Part shown: positions 1 to 8,939 of the stretch, one piece after another
Position numbering within the stretch: position 1 is the first letter of the stretch
How the letters are laid out: each line of letters starts with the position of its first letter
Assembly (NCBI GenBank): GCA_963971225.1
Contig: OZ020270.1
Coordinates: 26,845,123 to 26,909,122, forward strand
Direction of reading: 5' to 3'
DNA length: 64,000 nt
From: Melieria omissa
Lineage: Eukaryota > Arthropoda > Insecta > Diptera > Ulidiidae
The notes under the pieces: generated by a model
Database searches by the model: none
What the model was told of the DNA's origin: nothing
Seen by the model: the letters and a program-made list of their open reading frames with translations, nothing else
Program-made: the position numbers and the translations under genes

Positions 1-24
1 TACAACACATTTGTTTGAATAAAG

Positions 25-341
25 ATGTCGCTGAGACACAGTACTGACAATTTGACTATGCAATCGGTTTGCACATTATGCCGTGCGATTTTATTGAAGG
101 CAGTGATGTATTACGGACGGCGTGTAGCCATACTTTCCACAGATCGTGTCTCTTAAACTACCTGAAGCGTAATTCTTCATGTCCACAATGTCGAGCTGCG
201 TGTAGCAGTCGAGAATTTGTGAAAGCTTCAGCCAAGTCTACTGGCAAATCCGTCAGAGGAAGCGGAAGACCCTCGTCCATCCACATCGCAAGCAGCAGCA
301 GCAGCAGCGCAGATGTCTGGCACACCAACTCGAACCAGTAA
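25..341 (+). pseudogene. RING-H2 finger at the N-terminus of a gypsy Gag, frameshifted
   Basis: An ATG at 25 opens a frame that carries the first RING cysteine pair (CTLC, about 70-81). The reading then has to move to another frame near 82-95, where the rest of a RING-H2 finger follows: C-x-H, H-x2-H, H-x2-C and a final CPQC (about 126-192). The frame moves back to that of gag somewhere in 223-310, before and within a CAG-rich run. Spacing fits a C3H2C3 RING finger, a fold of many ubiquitin ligases. Its position directly before gag, with the gag frame open upstream of the gag ATG as far as 223, suggests the ancestral Gag carried it at its N-terminus. The two frameshifts are probably decay. 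The alternative is a separate small upstream ORF. Confidence 0.5.
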
Positions 342-1554
342 TGCGGTTGCCGATGCAGCAGCCAATGGGGCAAGTGACCTTTCAGACGAAAGCCGAATCA
401 GAAGTGTGGTGGGAGCTATTGTGTCAGCTAGGCAAGCCACAATTCTGGATGGTTTGGAATCACGAGTGACACAGCTGATTGAAGGAAAGCTAGAGGCTAG
501 CTTGAGTAACGTGTTGAGCAGGTTGAATTTGCAAGGTGCACAACGTGAGCACAACCAATTTTCAGCTCACAACTCAACACCAACATTTCCGCAAGAGTTG
601 CCGTATGCACACAACAACAACAACAACCGTGATGGTCAGGTTCCGGTTCCGTTTCGCGTCAGTGACGGATCGACCGTCACCAATTCAGGCAAAATTGCGC
701 ATCTTATCTCGAGTTGGGATATCAAGTTTGATGGTGGTCCTAAATTGTCAGTAGATAATTTTATCTTTAGGATTGAATTGCAGGTTATAGATACCCTAGG
801 TGGGGATTTTAGTTTATTGTGCGAGCACGTACAAAGTTTGTTTGTTAACGAGGCCAAGGATTGGTATTGGAGATACCGGCGTTCAGTAGACAGGATCGAA
901 TGGTCGTCGTTATGTCAAGCTCTGCGTACTCATTTTGGGGAGCACAAGACAGATACAGATATCAAAGAGGCCATGCGCAGCCGACGCCAAGGCGCCGCTG
1001 AATCATTCGATGAGTATCGAAACGCAGTTTTGCGAATATCTGAAAACCTTAATTCACCGATATCTGAATCTGAACTTGTGGAAAGTTTGCAAAGAGGCTT
1101 ACGACCGCGTATTCGACAGCAGTTGCTGTACGTCAACATTAACTCAATGGCCAAGTTGCGTCGACTTTGTCTAAAAGGCGAAAGTCTGCAAAACGAAATT
1201 GCAAAGGCGAGCGTTGCACATTCTTTACCAAATCCGCGAGGTAATTTTCCGTGTCGCCAAGTAAACGAAGTTGATCTTGGTAACGAATTAGATATAGCAG
1301 ATTTAGATGACAATGAAGTCAAAATGGAGGTAGAAGAAGTAACTAGACGTAGTATTTTAAAATTAGTTTGTTGGAATTGCCGTAAGGACGGTCACAGATA
1401 TTTTGATTGTTTAGAAGCTCGTTCGATATTTTGGTATGGATGTGGTGCGGTAGGCGAATACAAACCAAATTGTAAGAAATGCAATCCGGGAAACGCGAAA
1501 GCGAGCGAGGATCGGTATGCGAGTCCTCGCTACGACGTAAATCAACGGAAATAA
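313..1554 (+). CDS. gag: Gag polyprotein of a Ty3/gypsy retrotransposon
   Basis: This 413-residue frame has a Gag-like central helical region (about residues 150-300, with a WYWRYRR motif and an aromatic/basic pattern typical of retrotransposon Gag), an acidic linker, and a zinc knuckle C-x2-C-x4-H-x4-C (CWNCRKDGHRYFDC). A second knuckle is degenerate: its first Cys is Trp and its His is Tyr. Gag would package the RNA in virus-like particles in the cytoplasm. The ATG at 313 may not be the true start, because the frame is open back to 223 and a RING finger lies further upstream. The 3' end overlaps pol by 76 nt in the -1 frame. No other stop breaks it. Confidence 0.88.
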   Translation: MSGTPTRTSNAVADAAANGASDLSDESRIRSVVGAIVSARQATILDGLESRVTQLIEGKLEASLSNVLSRLNLQGAQREHNQFSAHNSTPTFPQELPYAHNNNNNRDGQVPVPFRVSDGSTVTNSGKIAHLISSWDIKFDGGPKLSVDNFIFRIELQVIDTLGGDFSLLCEHVQSLFVNEAKDWYWRYRRSVDRIEWSSLCQALRTHFGEHKTDTDIKEAMRSRRQGAAESFDEYRNAVLRISENLNSPISESELVESLQRGLRPRIRQQLLYVNINSMAKLRRLCLKGESLQNEIAKASVAHSLPNPRGNFPCRQVNEVDLGNELDIADLDDNEVKMEVEEVTRRSILKLVCWNCRKDGHRYFDCLEARSIFWYGCGAVGEYKPNCKKCNPGNAKASEDRYASPRYDVNQRK

Positions 1555-4500
1555 ATGTATCGCATAGGCCACCTGCTCACGAGGATCCAATAGAAACTAA
1601 GCTAGATCAATGTAAGCGTAATGAAATTATTTCTTATGAAGATAGGTTAAAAAAATATGAAGCTATACGAAATCGAATTTTTAACAGTGAATCAGTAGTA
1701 AAGACAGCAATCCCGCGAAGAACATCAACGCGTATGCGTAAATTTTGGCAGAAGGTGAAGCAACAACGAAGGCATGTTGCCAATATTTGTGCGATTGAGC
1801 ATAAGCCATTCGATTCGCGTCCATATGTCAAAATCAAGCTTTTTGACAAATCACACCTTGGTTTGCTTGACAGTGGCGCGCAAGTTTCATGCATGGGTGG
1901 TCCGTTAGCAAAAGAATTTTGCGAAAGAAAGGAATTCAGGCAGCACAAAACAACAGTAAAAACTGCTGATGGCAGGAAACAAGTAGTTTTTGGAATTTTC
2001 CCAATTGAAATCCAATTTAAGGCGCAGAAAGCACTTATTAATTTTTATGTAGTACCAAATTTATCGCAAGAACTTATCTTAGGCGTAGATTTTTGGAGAG
2101 CGTTTCAGATTGCACCAGATATCATAGCTCAAATTGATATCTGCGCAAACGATAAGAAGGCAGATGAAAATTTGATTGTGTTGACAGAACAGCAGAAGAG
2201 AAGTTTAGAGACAGTAAAGAAGTCATTTCCATCATGTGAAGTTGAGGGGTTAGGAAAAACAACCCTCATGGAACACATAATCGAAGTTGAGCCGAATGTC
2301 CGTCCGATTAAGCAGAGATATTTTCCGATTTCTCCGGCAATTGAGAAGTTAGTGCACAAGGAGATCGATGAAATGTTGAGCCTTGGTGTAATAGAAGAGT
2401 CCCCTAATAGTCCGTGGTCCAGTCCTGTCGTGTTAGTCCGCAAGGGAGAAAAAGTCCGTCTGTGTCTAGATTCGCGAAAAGTCAATGCAGTCACAATCAA
2501 GGACGCATATCCGCTACCGCATATTGAAGGTATTTTGAGCAGATTGCCAAAAGCCAAATTCATATCTTCGCTCGACCTTCGTCGTGCATTTTGGCAAATT
2601 CCTTTAGCTGAATCTTCCCGCGATTACACTTGTTTTACGGTGCCTAATCGACCTTTATATCGCTATTGCGTTATGCCTTTTGGCTTGTGCAATGCGCCAC
2701 AAGCACTGTGTCGTTTGATGGATCGAGTAATCCCTCCTCAACTGAAAGACCAAGTTTTCGTGTATTTAGATGATCTCCTAATTGTGTCTGAAACTTTTGC
2801 TGATCATCTGTCTGTTCTCGCTGATGTAGCGCATCACTTAAGAAAAGCAGGCTTGACGATTAATGTTGACAAAAGCAAGTTCTGCATAAAGGAAGTGAAA
2901 TATCTGGGCTACATTGTAGGTGATGGTACACTTCGTACTGACCCGGAGAAAGTGTCAGCCATACACGATTATCCGCCACCCACTACAGTGAAAAGCTTGC
3001 GCCGATTTTTAGGTATGACTGGCTGGTATCGTCGTTTCATCGACAATTACGCAGCCATAACAACTCCGCTTACCAATCTTTTAAAGAAAGGTAAAGGATT
3101 CGAGTGGTCAGCCGAAGCTCAGGTCGCGTTTGATGTTTTAAAAGAAAAACTAACATCCGCGCCAGTGTTAGCCAATCCGGACTACAACAAGCCATTTATG
3201 ATACAATGCGACGCTAGTACGCTAGGGTTAGGAGCAGTCTTAGCTCAGAAAAATACTGAAGGAGTCGAAGTACCGATTGCGTATTTCTCGCGCAAATTGA
3301 ACAAAGCGCAGAGTAACTATAGCGTTACAGAGCTAGAATGTCTTGCTGCACTGTTGAGCTTGAAGAAAGCGTATGTTGAAGGCCAGGAATTCACTATAGT
3401 GACGGATCATGCAAGTTTGCAGTGGCTCATGCGACAGCCGGATTTGTCTGGTAGACTCGCACGCTGGTCTTTGAAGCTTCAGGGCTTTAAATTTAAAATT
3501 GAGCACCGACGTGGCTCCCAAAATGTAGTGCCTGATTGCTTGTCGCGGCAAGAATTTGAAAATAACTTATGCGAAATTGAAGCTCTACCCATTGTTGACT
3601 TGGAATCTCCAGCTTTTGAGTCTGCGGATTATCTTGATTTGAAGCAGCGAATTTCTGAAAACGAAGCACGATTGCCTGATCTGCGTATTGTCGGCAAACA
3701 CGTTTACAAACGCAACGAATTCGCAGATGGTAACCCTGAACGGGAAGTATCAAATTGGAAGCTGTGGCTACCAAAAGAATTAATTGCAGAAGCAATTAGT
3801 AGTGCTCATTGTCCTCCAAATAAATGTCACGGTGGTATAGGCAAAACACTAGAGCACTTGCGGAAAAATTTGTTTTGGCCGAATATGGTTGCCGACGTCA
3901 AGGACTTTATTGGCAAATGTACAGTTTGTGGGCAGAGCAAAGCTCCAAACCGAATTCTACGTCCGCCAATGTCTGGTCAATACAGTACGCAACGTCCTTT
4001 TCAAAAATTATATATTGATTTGTTAGGTCCTTATCCGCGTTCGAAACAAGGCAATGTGGCTATACTTATTGTCCTCGATCATTTGACAAAATTCCCGCTG
4101 TTGAAAGCCATTAGGAAAGCCAACTCCAATGTCATTTGCGATTTTCTGCGCGAAAATGTCTTCAGCGTATTCGGGACTCCCGAAATAATTTTAACCGACA
4201 ATGGTAAACAATTCAAGTCCACACATTTCAACGAGTTCTTAAAAGAGCGAGGCATACGACACATGTACACGGCGCTGTATAGTCCACAAGCGAACGCAAG
4301 CGAGCGTGTTAATAGATCCATTCTGGTAGGCATCCGGTCATATATTGGCAAAGACCAAACGACTTGGGACCGCAATTTGGCTAATATTGCAGAAGCATTG
4401 CGCAGCGCTTATCATCAAACTATCGGCTGCTCGCCATATTTTGCGTTGACGGGCCAACAAATGTTGTCGCACGGACGCGACTATGAGTTGTTGCGAAAAC

Positions 4501-4835
4501 TGCAATCATTTGATGATACTGTGATAGAAAGGCAGGACAAAATCAAGCTAATACGCGAAGCTTTAAGCGCAAATATAGCTAAAGCTTACGAGAGTTCTGC
4601 AAATCGTTACAATTTGCGTAGTTCGACAAAACAGCTCGAGATAGGCGACACAGTATTTAGGCGTAATTTTGTTCTTAGCGATGCAAGCAAACGATTTTGT
4701 GCTAAGTTTGCACCCAAATTCCTAAAGGCGAAAGTTATAGGCAAGAAAGGTAACAATATGTACGAGTTGGAAGATGAAGAAACAGGGAAGCGAGAGATTT
4801 ACCATAGGAAAGACATACAGGAGAGGAAAGTTTAA
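1479..4835 (+). CDS. pol: Pol polyprotein (protease-RT-RNase H-integrase), Ty3/gypsy
   Basis: This 1118-residue open frame has the order protease (LLDSGAQVS, catalytic D near residue 131), reverse transcriptase (MPFGLCNAP and YLDD at about 429-432), RNase H (CDAST near 578, TDHAS near 643) and integrase (HHCC finger around 777-825, then D847, D907 and E942, the DDE triad). RT before integrase, with RNase H between, is Ty3/gypsy order. It would copy the element's RNA into cDNA and insert it. Translation probably depends on the -1 frameshift at 1488, and the first ~5 codons lie upstream of that slip site. There is no internal stop, so this is the best-preserved LTR element here. No env ORF follows, so it reads as a retrotransposon rather than an errantivirus. 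Confidence 0.93.
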   Translation: MQSGKRESERGSVCESSLRRKSTEINVSHRPPAHEDPIETKLDQCKRNEIISYEDRLKKYEAIRNRIFNSESVVKTAIPRRTSTRMRKFWQKVKQQRRHVANICAIEHKPFDSRPYVKIKLFDKSHLGLLDSGAQVSCMGGPLAKEFCERKEFRQHKTTVKTADGRKQVVFGIFPIEIQFKAQKALINFYVVPNLSQELILGVDFWRAFQIAPDIIAQIDICANDKKADENLIVLTEQQKRSLETVKKSFPSCEVEGLGKTTLMEHIIEVEPNVRPIKQRYFPISPAIEKLVHKEIDEMLSLGVIEESPNSPWSSPVVLVRKGEKVRLCLDSRKVNAVTIKDAYPLPHIEGILSRLPKAKFISSLDLRRAFWQIPLAESSRDYTCFTVPNRPLYRYCVMPFGLCNAPQALCRLMDRVIPPQLKDQVFVYLDDLLIVSETFADHLSVLADVAHHLRKAGLTINVDKSKFCIKEVKYLGYIVGDGTLRTDPEKVSAIHDYPPPTTVKSLRRFLGMTGWYRRFIDNYAAITTPLTNLLKKGKGFEWSAEAQVAFDVLKEKLTSAPVLANPDYNKPFMIQCDASTLGLGAVLAQKNTEGVEVPIAYFSRKLNKAQSNYSVTELECLAALLSLKKAYVEGQEFTIVTDHASLQWLMRQPDLSGRLARWSLKLQGFKFKIEHRRGSQNVVPDCLSRQEFENNLCEIEALPIVDLESPAFESADYLDLKQRISENEARLPDLRIVGKHVYKRNEFADGNPEREVSNWKLWLPKELIAEAISSAHCPPNKCHGGIGKTLEHLRKNLFWPNMVADVKDFIGKCTVCGQSKAPNRILRPPMSGQYSTQRPFQKLYIDLLGPYPRSKQGNVAILIVLDHLTKFPLLKAIRKANSNVICDFLRENVFSVFGTPEIILTDNGKQFKSTHFNEFLKERGIRHMYTALYSPQANASERVNRSILVGIRSYIGKDQTTWDRNLANIAEALRSAYHQTIGCSPYFALTGQQMLSHGRDYELLRKLQSFDDTVIERQDKIKLIREALSANIAKAYESSANRYNLRSSTKQLEIGDTVFRRNFVLSDASKRFCAKFAPKFLKAKVIGKKGNNMYELEDEETGKREIYHRKDIQERKV
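1488..1531 (+). promoter_or_regulatory. Programmed -1 frameshift signal (slippery heptamer plus stem-loop)
   Basis: Inside the gag/pol overlap, the bases at 1488-1494 read G GGA AAC in the gag frame, the X XXY YYZ pattern. Slipping back one base gives exactly the pol frame. After a 9-nt spacer, bases 1504-1511 (AGCGAGGA) pair perfectly with 1524-1531 (TCCTCGCT) across a 12-nt loop. Heptamer, spacer and stem match the classical retroviral arrangement. Function is inferred. Confidence 0.75.
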
Positions 4836-5230
4836 TTCGCATCCCTTTTCCAAAACTTGCAGCTGTGCCGCAATTTTTGTGTTGTACTGGGCTGCATATA
4901 AAGACTCAGATACATAAAACAGGGCCGCGTATTAATGCGACGCACTGCACTAATCGCTAGCGCTAATCAGCCCAGCGCTAATCAGCCTAGCGCTAATCAA
5001 ACTAGACTTGTTCAGCAGTGATCGAGTGAGCGCTAGCTAGTGCTCGTATTCACACTCGGCAGCCAACATGGTTGTTGTTGTTGTCATGCTGAGCCACCCA
5101 CGCTGGCGAACGTGAGCGCAGAACTTTCGCGCTTCACTTGCGCATTCTCTTTTGCTGTGCGTTCGTACTGCGCTAGCGCGGCGCTCTTAAATCGAATCTG
5201 CGTATCCAGCAGATAGTGGGGTGTGGCGGT
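4819..5230 (+). repeat. Polypurine tract and presumed start of the gypsy 3' LTR
   Basis: A purine run (AGGAGAGGAAAG, 4819-4830) overlaps the end of pol and is a good polypurine tract, so the 3' LTR should begin just after it. A TATA box (TATAAA, 4897-4902) lies about 70 bp into the putative LTR. The 5' LTR lies outside the window, so the LTR ends cannot be fixed by comparison. Confidence 0.45.
4959..5003 (+). repeat. 15-bp tandem repeat, 3 copies
   Basis: Three consecutive 15-bp units, each starting AGCGCTAATCA, at 4959, 4974 and 4989. The third diverges at its end. They lie downstream of the TATA box of the presumed LTR and could be regulatory repeats. Confidence 0.8.
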
Positions 5231-5940
5231 GGTAGTGCACTTCGGCCGCGCTGCACTTTATGACCTTGCGCGAAGTGTTGGTAGGATGCATTTCGGCTGC
5301 CGGCACTTGCTATTCCAAGCATGTTGTTGTTGTGTCGTGCAGCTGGTGAAGTCTTTGCCGTTCTGGCTGCTGCATTCCACCAACCACGTAAAGGTCACCC
5401 CATGCACCAAATTTTGTCGCATTTCTGCAAAGAAGTGGGGTGATCTGCTGGAATTTGGAAGATCAGGCGATTATGCGCTGTTGCGGCAAAATTTGCCTTT
5501 ATAAGCGGCCGCCGCAGTAAGATCAGGAAGTCGTTGATAAGTCGATGATGAGTCGATAAGTAGTGGCAGAGCATTACGTCGAGGAAGAGCCGTGATCGAT
5601 CGATTACGACGAAACGCCAATATCACTGGCGTTTCGTCGGCGCTCAGAAATTGGCCTGTGAAAGTTCGTTCGGCCACTAGTGACAGAAGACTTTGGTACA
5701 GACAAAACCAAAATGAAAGTGGTAAAGTGCGCGGACAAAGTGGCCAAAGCAATGGCATAATTTAAAGCCGAATTATCCAGTACCAAGTGTGTGGGCAACG
5801 TTTCGCAAGGCCAAAGTTCAGCAACCAACTGTGGTGCTAAAAACTATCTTATAAAATGCGTGTGCAATAACTATTCCGAATTCTGCCATAAAAATTCCGA
5901 TTCATAATACAGCCCAAAAATTTGTGAATCCGGCCAAAGT
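5231..5940. other. Moderately GC-rich non-coding stretch with a strong hairpin
   Basis: It is possibly the rest of a long 3' LTR. No coding signal was recognised. A perfect 13-bp stem (5607-5619 with 5627-5639, CGACGAAACGCCA and its complement) closes a 7-nt loop. Confidence 0.5.
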
Positions 5941-8120
5941 GGGAAAAATGCTAGTGTCACAAACCTGATCCAATCTGTTAACCAAAAGAAAATACTAGCT
6001 AAACTAAAACTAAGCCAAGTTATTACTATGCCAAACGAAACTGTGAGTGAAAAGTCGACGAAAAAGCAATGCTGAATAACGAATACTACTGCTGCCCGGG
6101 AATGCTGCTGAGAATGCTGAAAGACCAGTCATCGTTGGAGTCGCTAGAAGCTGCGGGACTCATACCAGGATATTCTAGGAGCGTGCAAAGTTGTTGAATT
6201 TTTTTTATAATATAAAAGCTAATTAAAATTTCTTAAAATATGTGCGTCATATTTCTAAATTTTTATTAAATTAAATTTGCTAATAACTAACTCCAAAATG
6301 GGAAGACATTTTTTTTCTAACTAAAATCCTTATACAAAATTTATATTATTCATGATAACATGTGTTTTTTTGTTTCTAATTAAAATTTTGACAAAAAAAA
6401 ATGTGGTGTATTTATTTAAAAGAAAACATGTATATGAAAAATTGTGCTAAACAAAGCAAAAATATACATATATTTTTTTCTATTAATATTTTATTCTTAA
6501 GATTTAATTTTTGTTAAAAATTAAAACTATTAAAAGTTAACTACCATTTTTTTTTTGAAAAAAAGGGAAACCAAAATGAAAATGTCAAAAAGGTTATTTC
6601 TTCTCACTATTCTAATTTTAAAAGCGTTTTTTTATGTCATTGAAAATTATAACTGAAGCATGAATTTATCCTATGAAAAATTAAATTTACGAAATATTTA
6701 GCAAAAGAAAAGCGAAGAAGAAAAAAAAAAAAAAACAAAACAACTGGGTTATATCGAAAAAGACAGAAAAACGCACTTACACCTATGACAAATTTTCGTT
6801 CCACAAAACCCTATTTAGCACATCACGTTCCTGAAGACGCGCATCATGTCGCTGGGCCCAACGCATCGATGGAGCGAGAAAAACCGTGAGTGAACCAATA
6901 ACATTTTAATATATTTTTATATATTTTTATATATATGGGTTTTCGTGCGTTTATTTGAGAAAAAAAAAGGAAAGAAAAGAAACGAAAAAGGGATAATGTC
7001 TAAGAAAAAAAAAAATAACAATACAATTTGCGGAAAATTCTGAGAATTAGTTGAAATAAGAAAAAGGAATTTTGAGAAACAAAAAGAATTTTTTTTTTAT
7101 TTTAAAAAGTATGATTGGAAAAGTAATTTAAATTGGAAGAAAAAGGGAGAAAGAAAATTTAATTTTTTTCCTATTTTTGAAAGTATGGGTTTTTGGGTTT
7201 TTTTATGATGAAATGTTGGTTAATTTTTTTTTGGAATATTTGTCTAAGTCTAAGAAAACGGTATGATCTAAGTAACTGAAAAAGGCATTTTTCTTCTCGA
7301 GTTAATTTAATTTTAAGCTTTTGTTGATACTTTTTTTTTGAAATTTAATAAATAAAATTACAATTAAAATTTAATTATAATTTGAACATGCCAAATAGTT
7401 TGGAAATTAGATGAAGAATTTGATTTTGTATTAGGTTAAGATTATGGAAATAAAATTGTTAGTATGATTGCTTAAGCTTAAATAATGTTTGGTCTGTCAC
7501 TGAAGTGGGGTAAGGAGGGTTAATTTTTTTTCAATTGGGTTTCCAAATTTCACCTTAGGAAACAAATGGCAGGGCGGGTTAAGAGCATCCCATTCAATGA
7601 GGCGATGCTGAGGAATAGGAACAACAGCAGCAATGGTACTTGCTACCATGTCCGTCCGCTATGTCAGGAGTTAAAGCGTGTGCATAAAAATAATTGTATG
7701 TTAGTGTATGTGTGTATGTATCTTTTGTTATGATTTTCCGGTTGTAGGCTGCTAGGTCGTCGTTGCGGTGTTTGCTGATGTAGATCCAAATGGCTGTAGG
7801 TGAGGCGGTATGGCTACGGAGCGGACTTGTTGGAGTGGAACCCACGCCAGCTGAAGCTACGGGATAACCAAAGCCAGATGCACGCGTCCAACAAAACCGC
7901 TGGCCCCGTAGTCATACTCGTGCTCACCGGTCGAATGTAGGGTGCCGGCATACATGCAACATGAGGACGACTAGCGGTAACCGGCCCCAAGGACTGAGGA
8001 GGTGCAGCGGCAGCAGAAGCAAAAGGCTAGAAACCCAACAGCTAGACACACCGATCTAAATTCGTGGCGCTCAACGGGAGGCATGCCACATGTGGGTACA
8101 TACAAACACCTACTAGGAAA
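5941..8120. other. AT-rich DNA without recognisable genes
   Basis: From 6190 to 7560 the sequence is very AT-rich with many A and T tracts. From 7560 to 8120 base composition becomes more balanced. I see no ORF with a recognisable domain on either strand. The last part might be the end of a decayed LTR, because a primer-binding-site match follows directly. Confidence 0.6.
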
Positions 8121-8134
8121 TGGCGCCCAACGTG
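8121..8134 (+). other. Possible tRNA-Lys primer-binding site remnant
   Basis: The bases TGGCGCCCAACGTG are complementary to the 3' end of insect tRNA-Lys(CUU), including CCA. The same match occurs in reverse in the BEL element at 56343-56359. No LTR end or gag follows, so this may be a truncated retroelement leader or coincidence. Confidence 0.3.
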
Positions 8135-8178
8135 AGTCCGCTACGAACGTGGGCCATGCCGTATGATCGACCGCACAC

Positions 8179-8773
8179 ATGCACATAACAAAATGTTTCA
8201 CCCCGTCCGATTTCCGCATTATTTATACCACCTATATCCGACCTAAAATGGAGTTTAACTCGCACCTATGGGCAGGGGCTTCAAAAACCCATTTGGAGCT
8301 CCTGGATCGGGTGCAAAACCGTGCGATTAAACTTATAGGGGACAGTAGGGCATCCAGCTCTATTGACTCCTTGGAGCATCGTCGAAACGTGGCATGTGTG
8401 GTGTTATTCTACCGATACTTTTTCGGTAATTGCTCAGTGGAGATAAGCAGCTTGATGCCATCACTCCGGGTATTCCCACGGGCAACCCGTTTGAACACTG
8501 GCGCCCATGCATTCCACGTCGAAACGATGTTTCAGCGCACTACGCACTACAGAGAAAGTTCGTTCCTGGCCCGACCAGCGCGATTGTGGAATGGTCTCCC
8601 TGCAGATGTTTTCCCCAGCACCTATGATCTTGATGGATTCAAGGCAAGAGTCCATAAATTCTTCACCCAACTTCCTCTCTCCAAACCTATATATCCTTCC
8701 TGAACCAGCGCAATGCCTCGCATTTATAGGGGTCATCCCCTGCGCGTTGGTTCGTCTAAAAAAAAAAAAAAAC
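8179..8773 (+). mobile_element. 5'-truncated non-LTR retrotransposon, 3' end with poly(A)
   Basis: An open frame to 8703 encodes 174 residues typical of the region after the RT domain in CR1/jockey-like elements: YIRPKMEFNSHLWAG, then ELLDRVQNRAIKLIGD, HRRNVACVVLFYRYFFG, and RPARLWNGLPADVFP near the end. A short 3' UTR follows with an imperfect hairpin (GAACCAGCGCA near 8702 and its partner near 8745) and a poly(A) run at about 8759-8773. Endonuclease and RT are missing, so this is a dead-on-arrival 5'-truncated copy as made by target-primed reverse transcription. The clade cannot be fixed from the tail alone. Confidence 0.82.
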
Positions 8774-8939
8774 ACAAAGTATTTGAAAGTAAAACAACAT
8801 GTTTTTAGTATGTTACTTTCAAAAGCCATTAATATGCGATCCACCGAAACTAACAAAATTAAAAAAGAATATGTCTCAAAAATGTGTGTAATCCATTTAT
8901 GACAGAGGGTGGGCATGAATAAACACAATTATGAACAGC

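Noticed and set aside
5223..5504. Small ORF after pol as a possible env gene
   Set aside because: Only 93 residues with no signal peptide, transmembrane segment or furin-type site that I can see; it lies in the presumed LTR region.
8121..8134. Intact LTR element starting at the primer-binding-site match
   Set aside because: No LTR end upstream and no gag downstream; a truncated non-LTR element begins within 60 bp.
7594..8219. Two minus-strand ORFs of about 80 residues
   Set aside because: Composition looks random (His/Tyr/Cys-rich from repeats such as TGTGTATG), with no domain and no neighbouring support.
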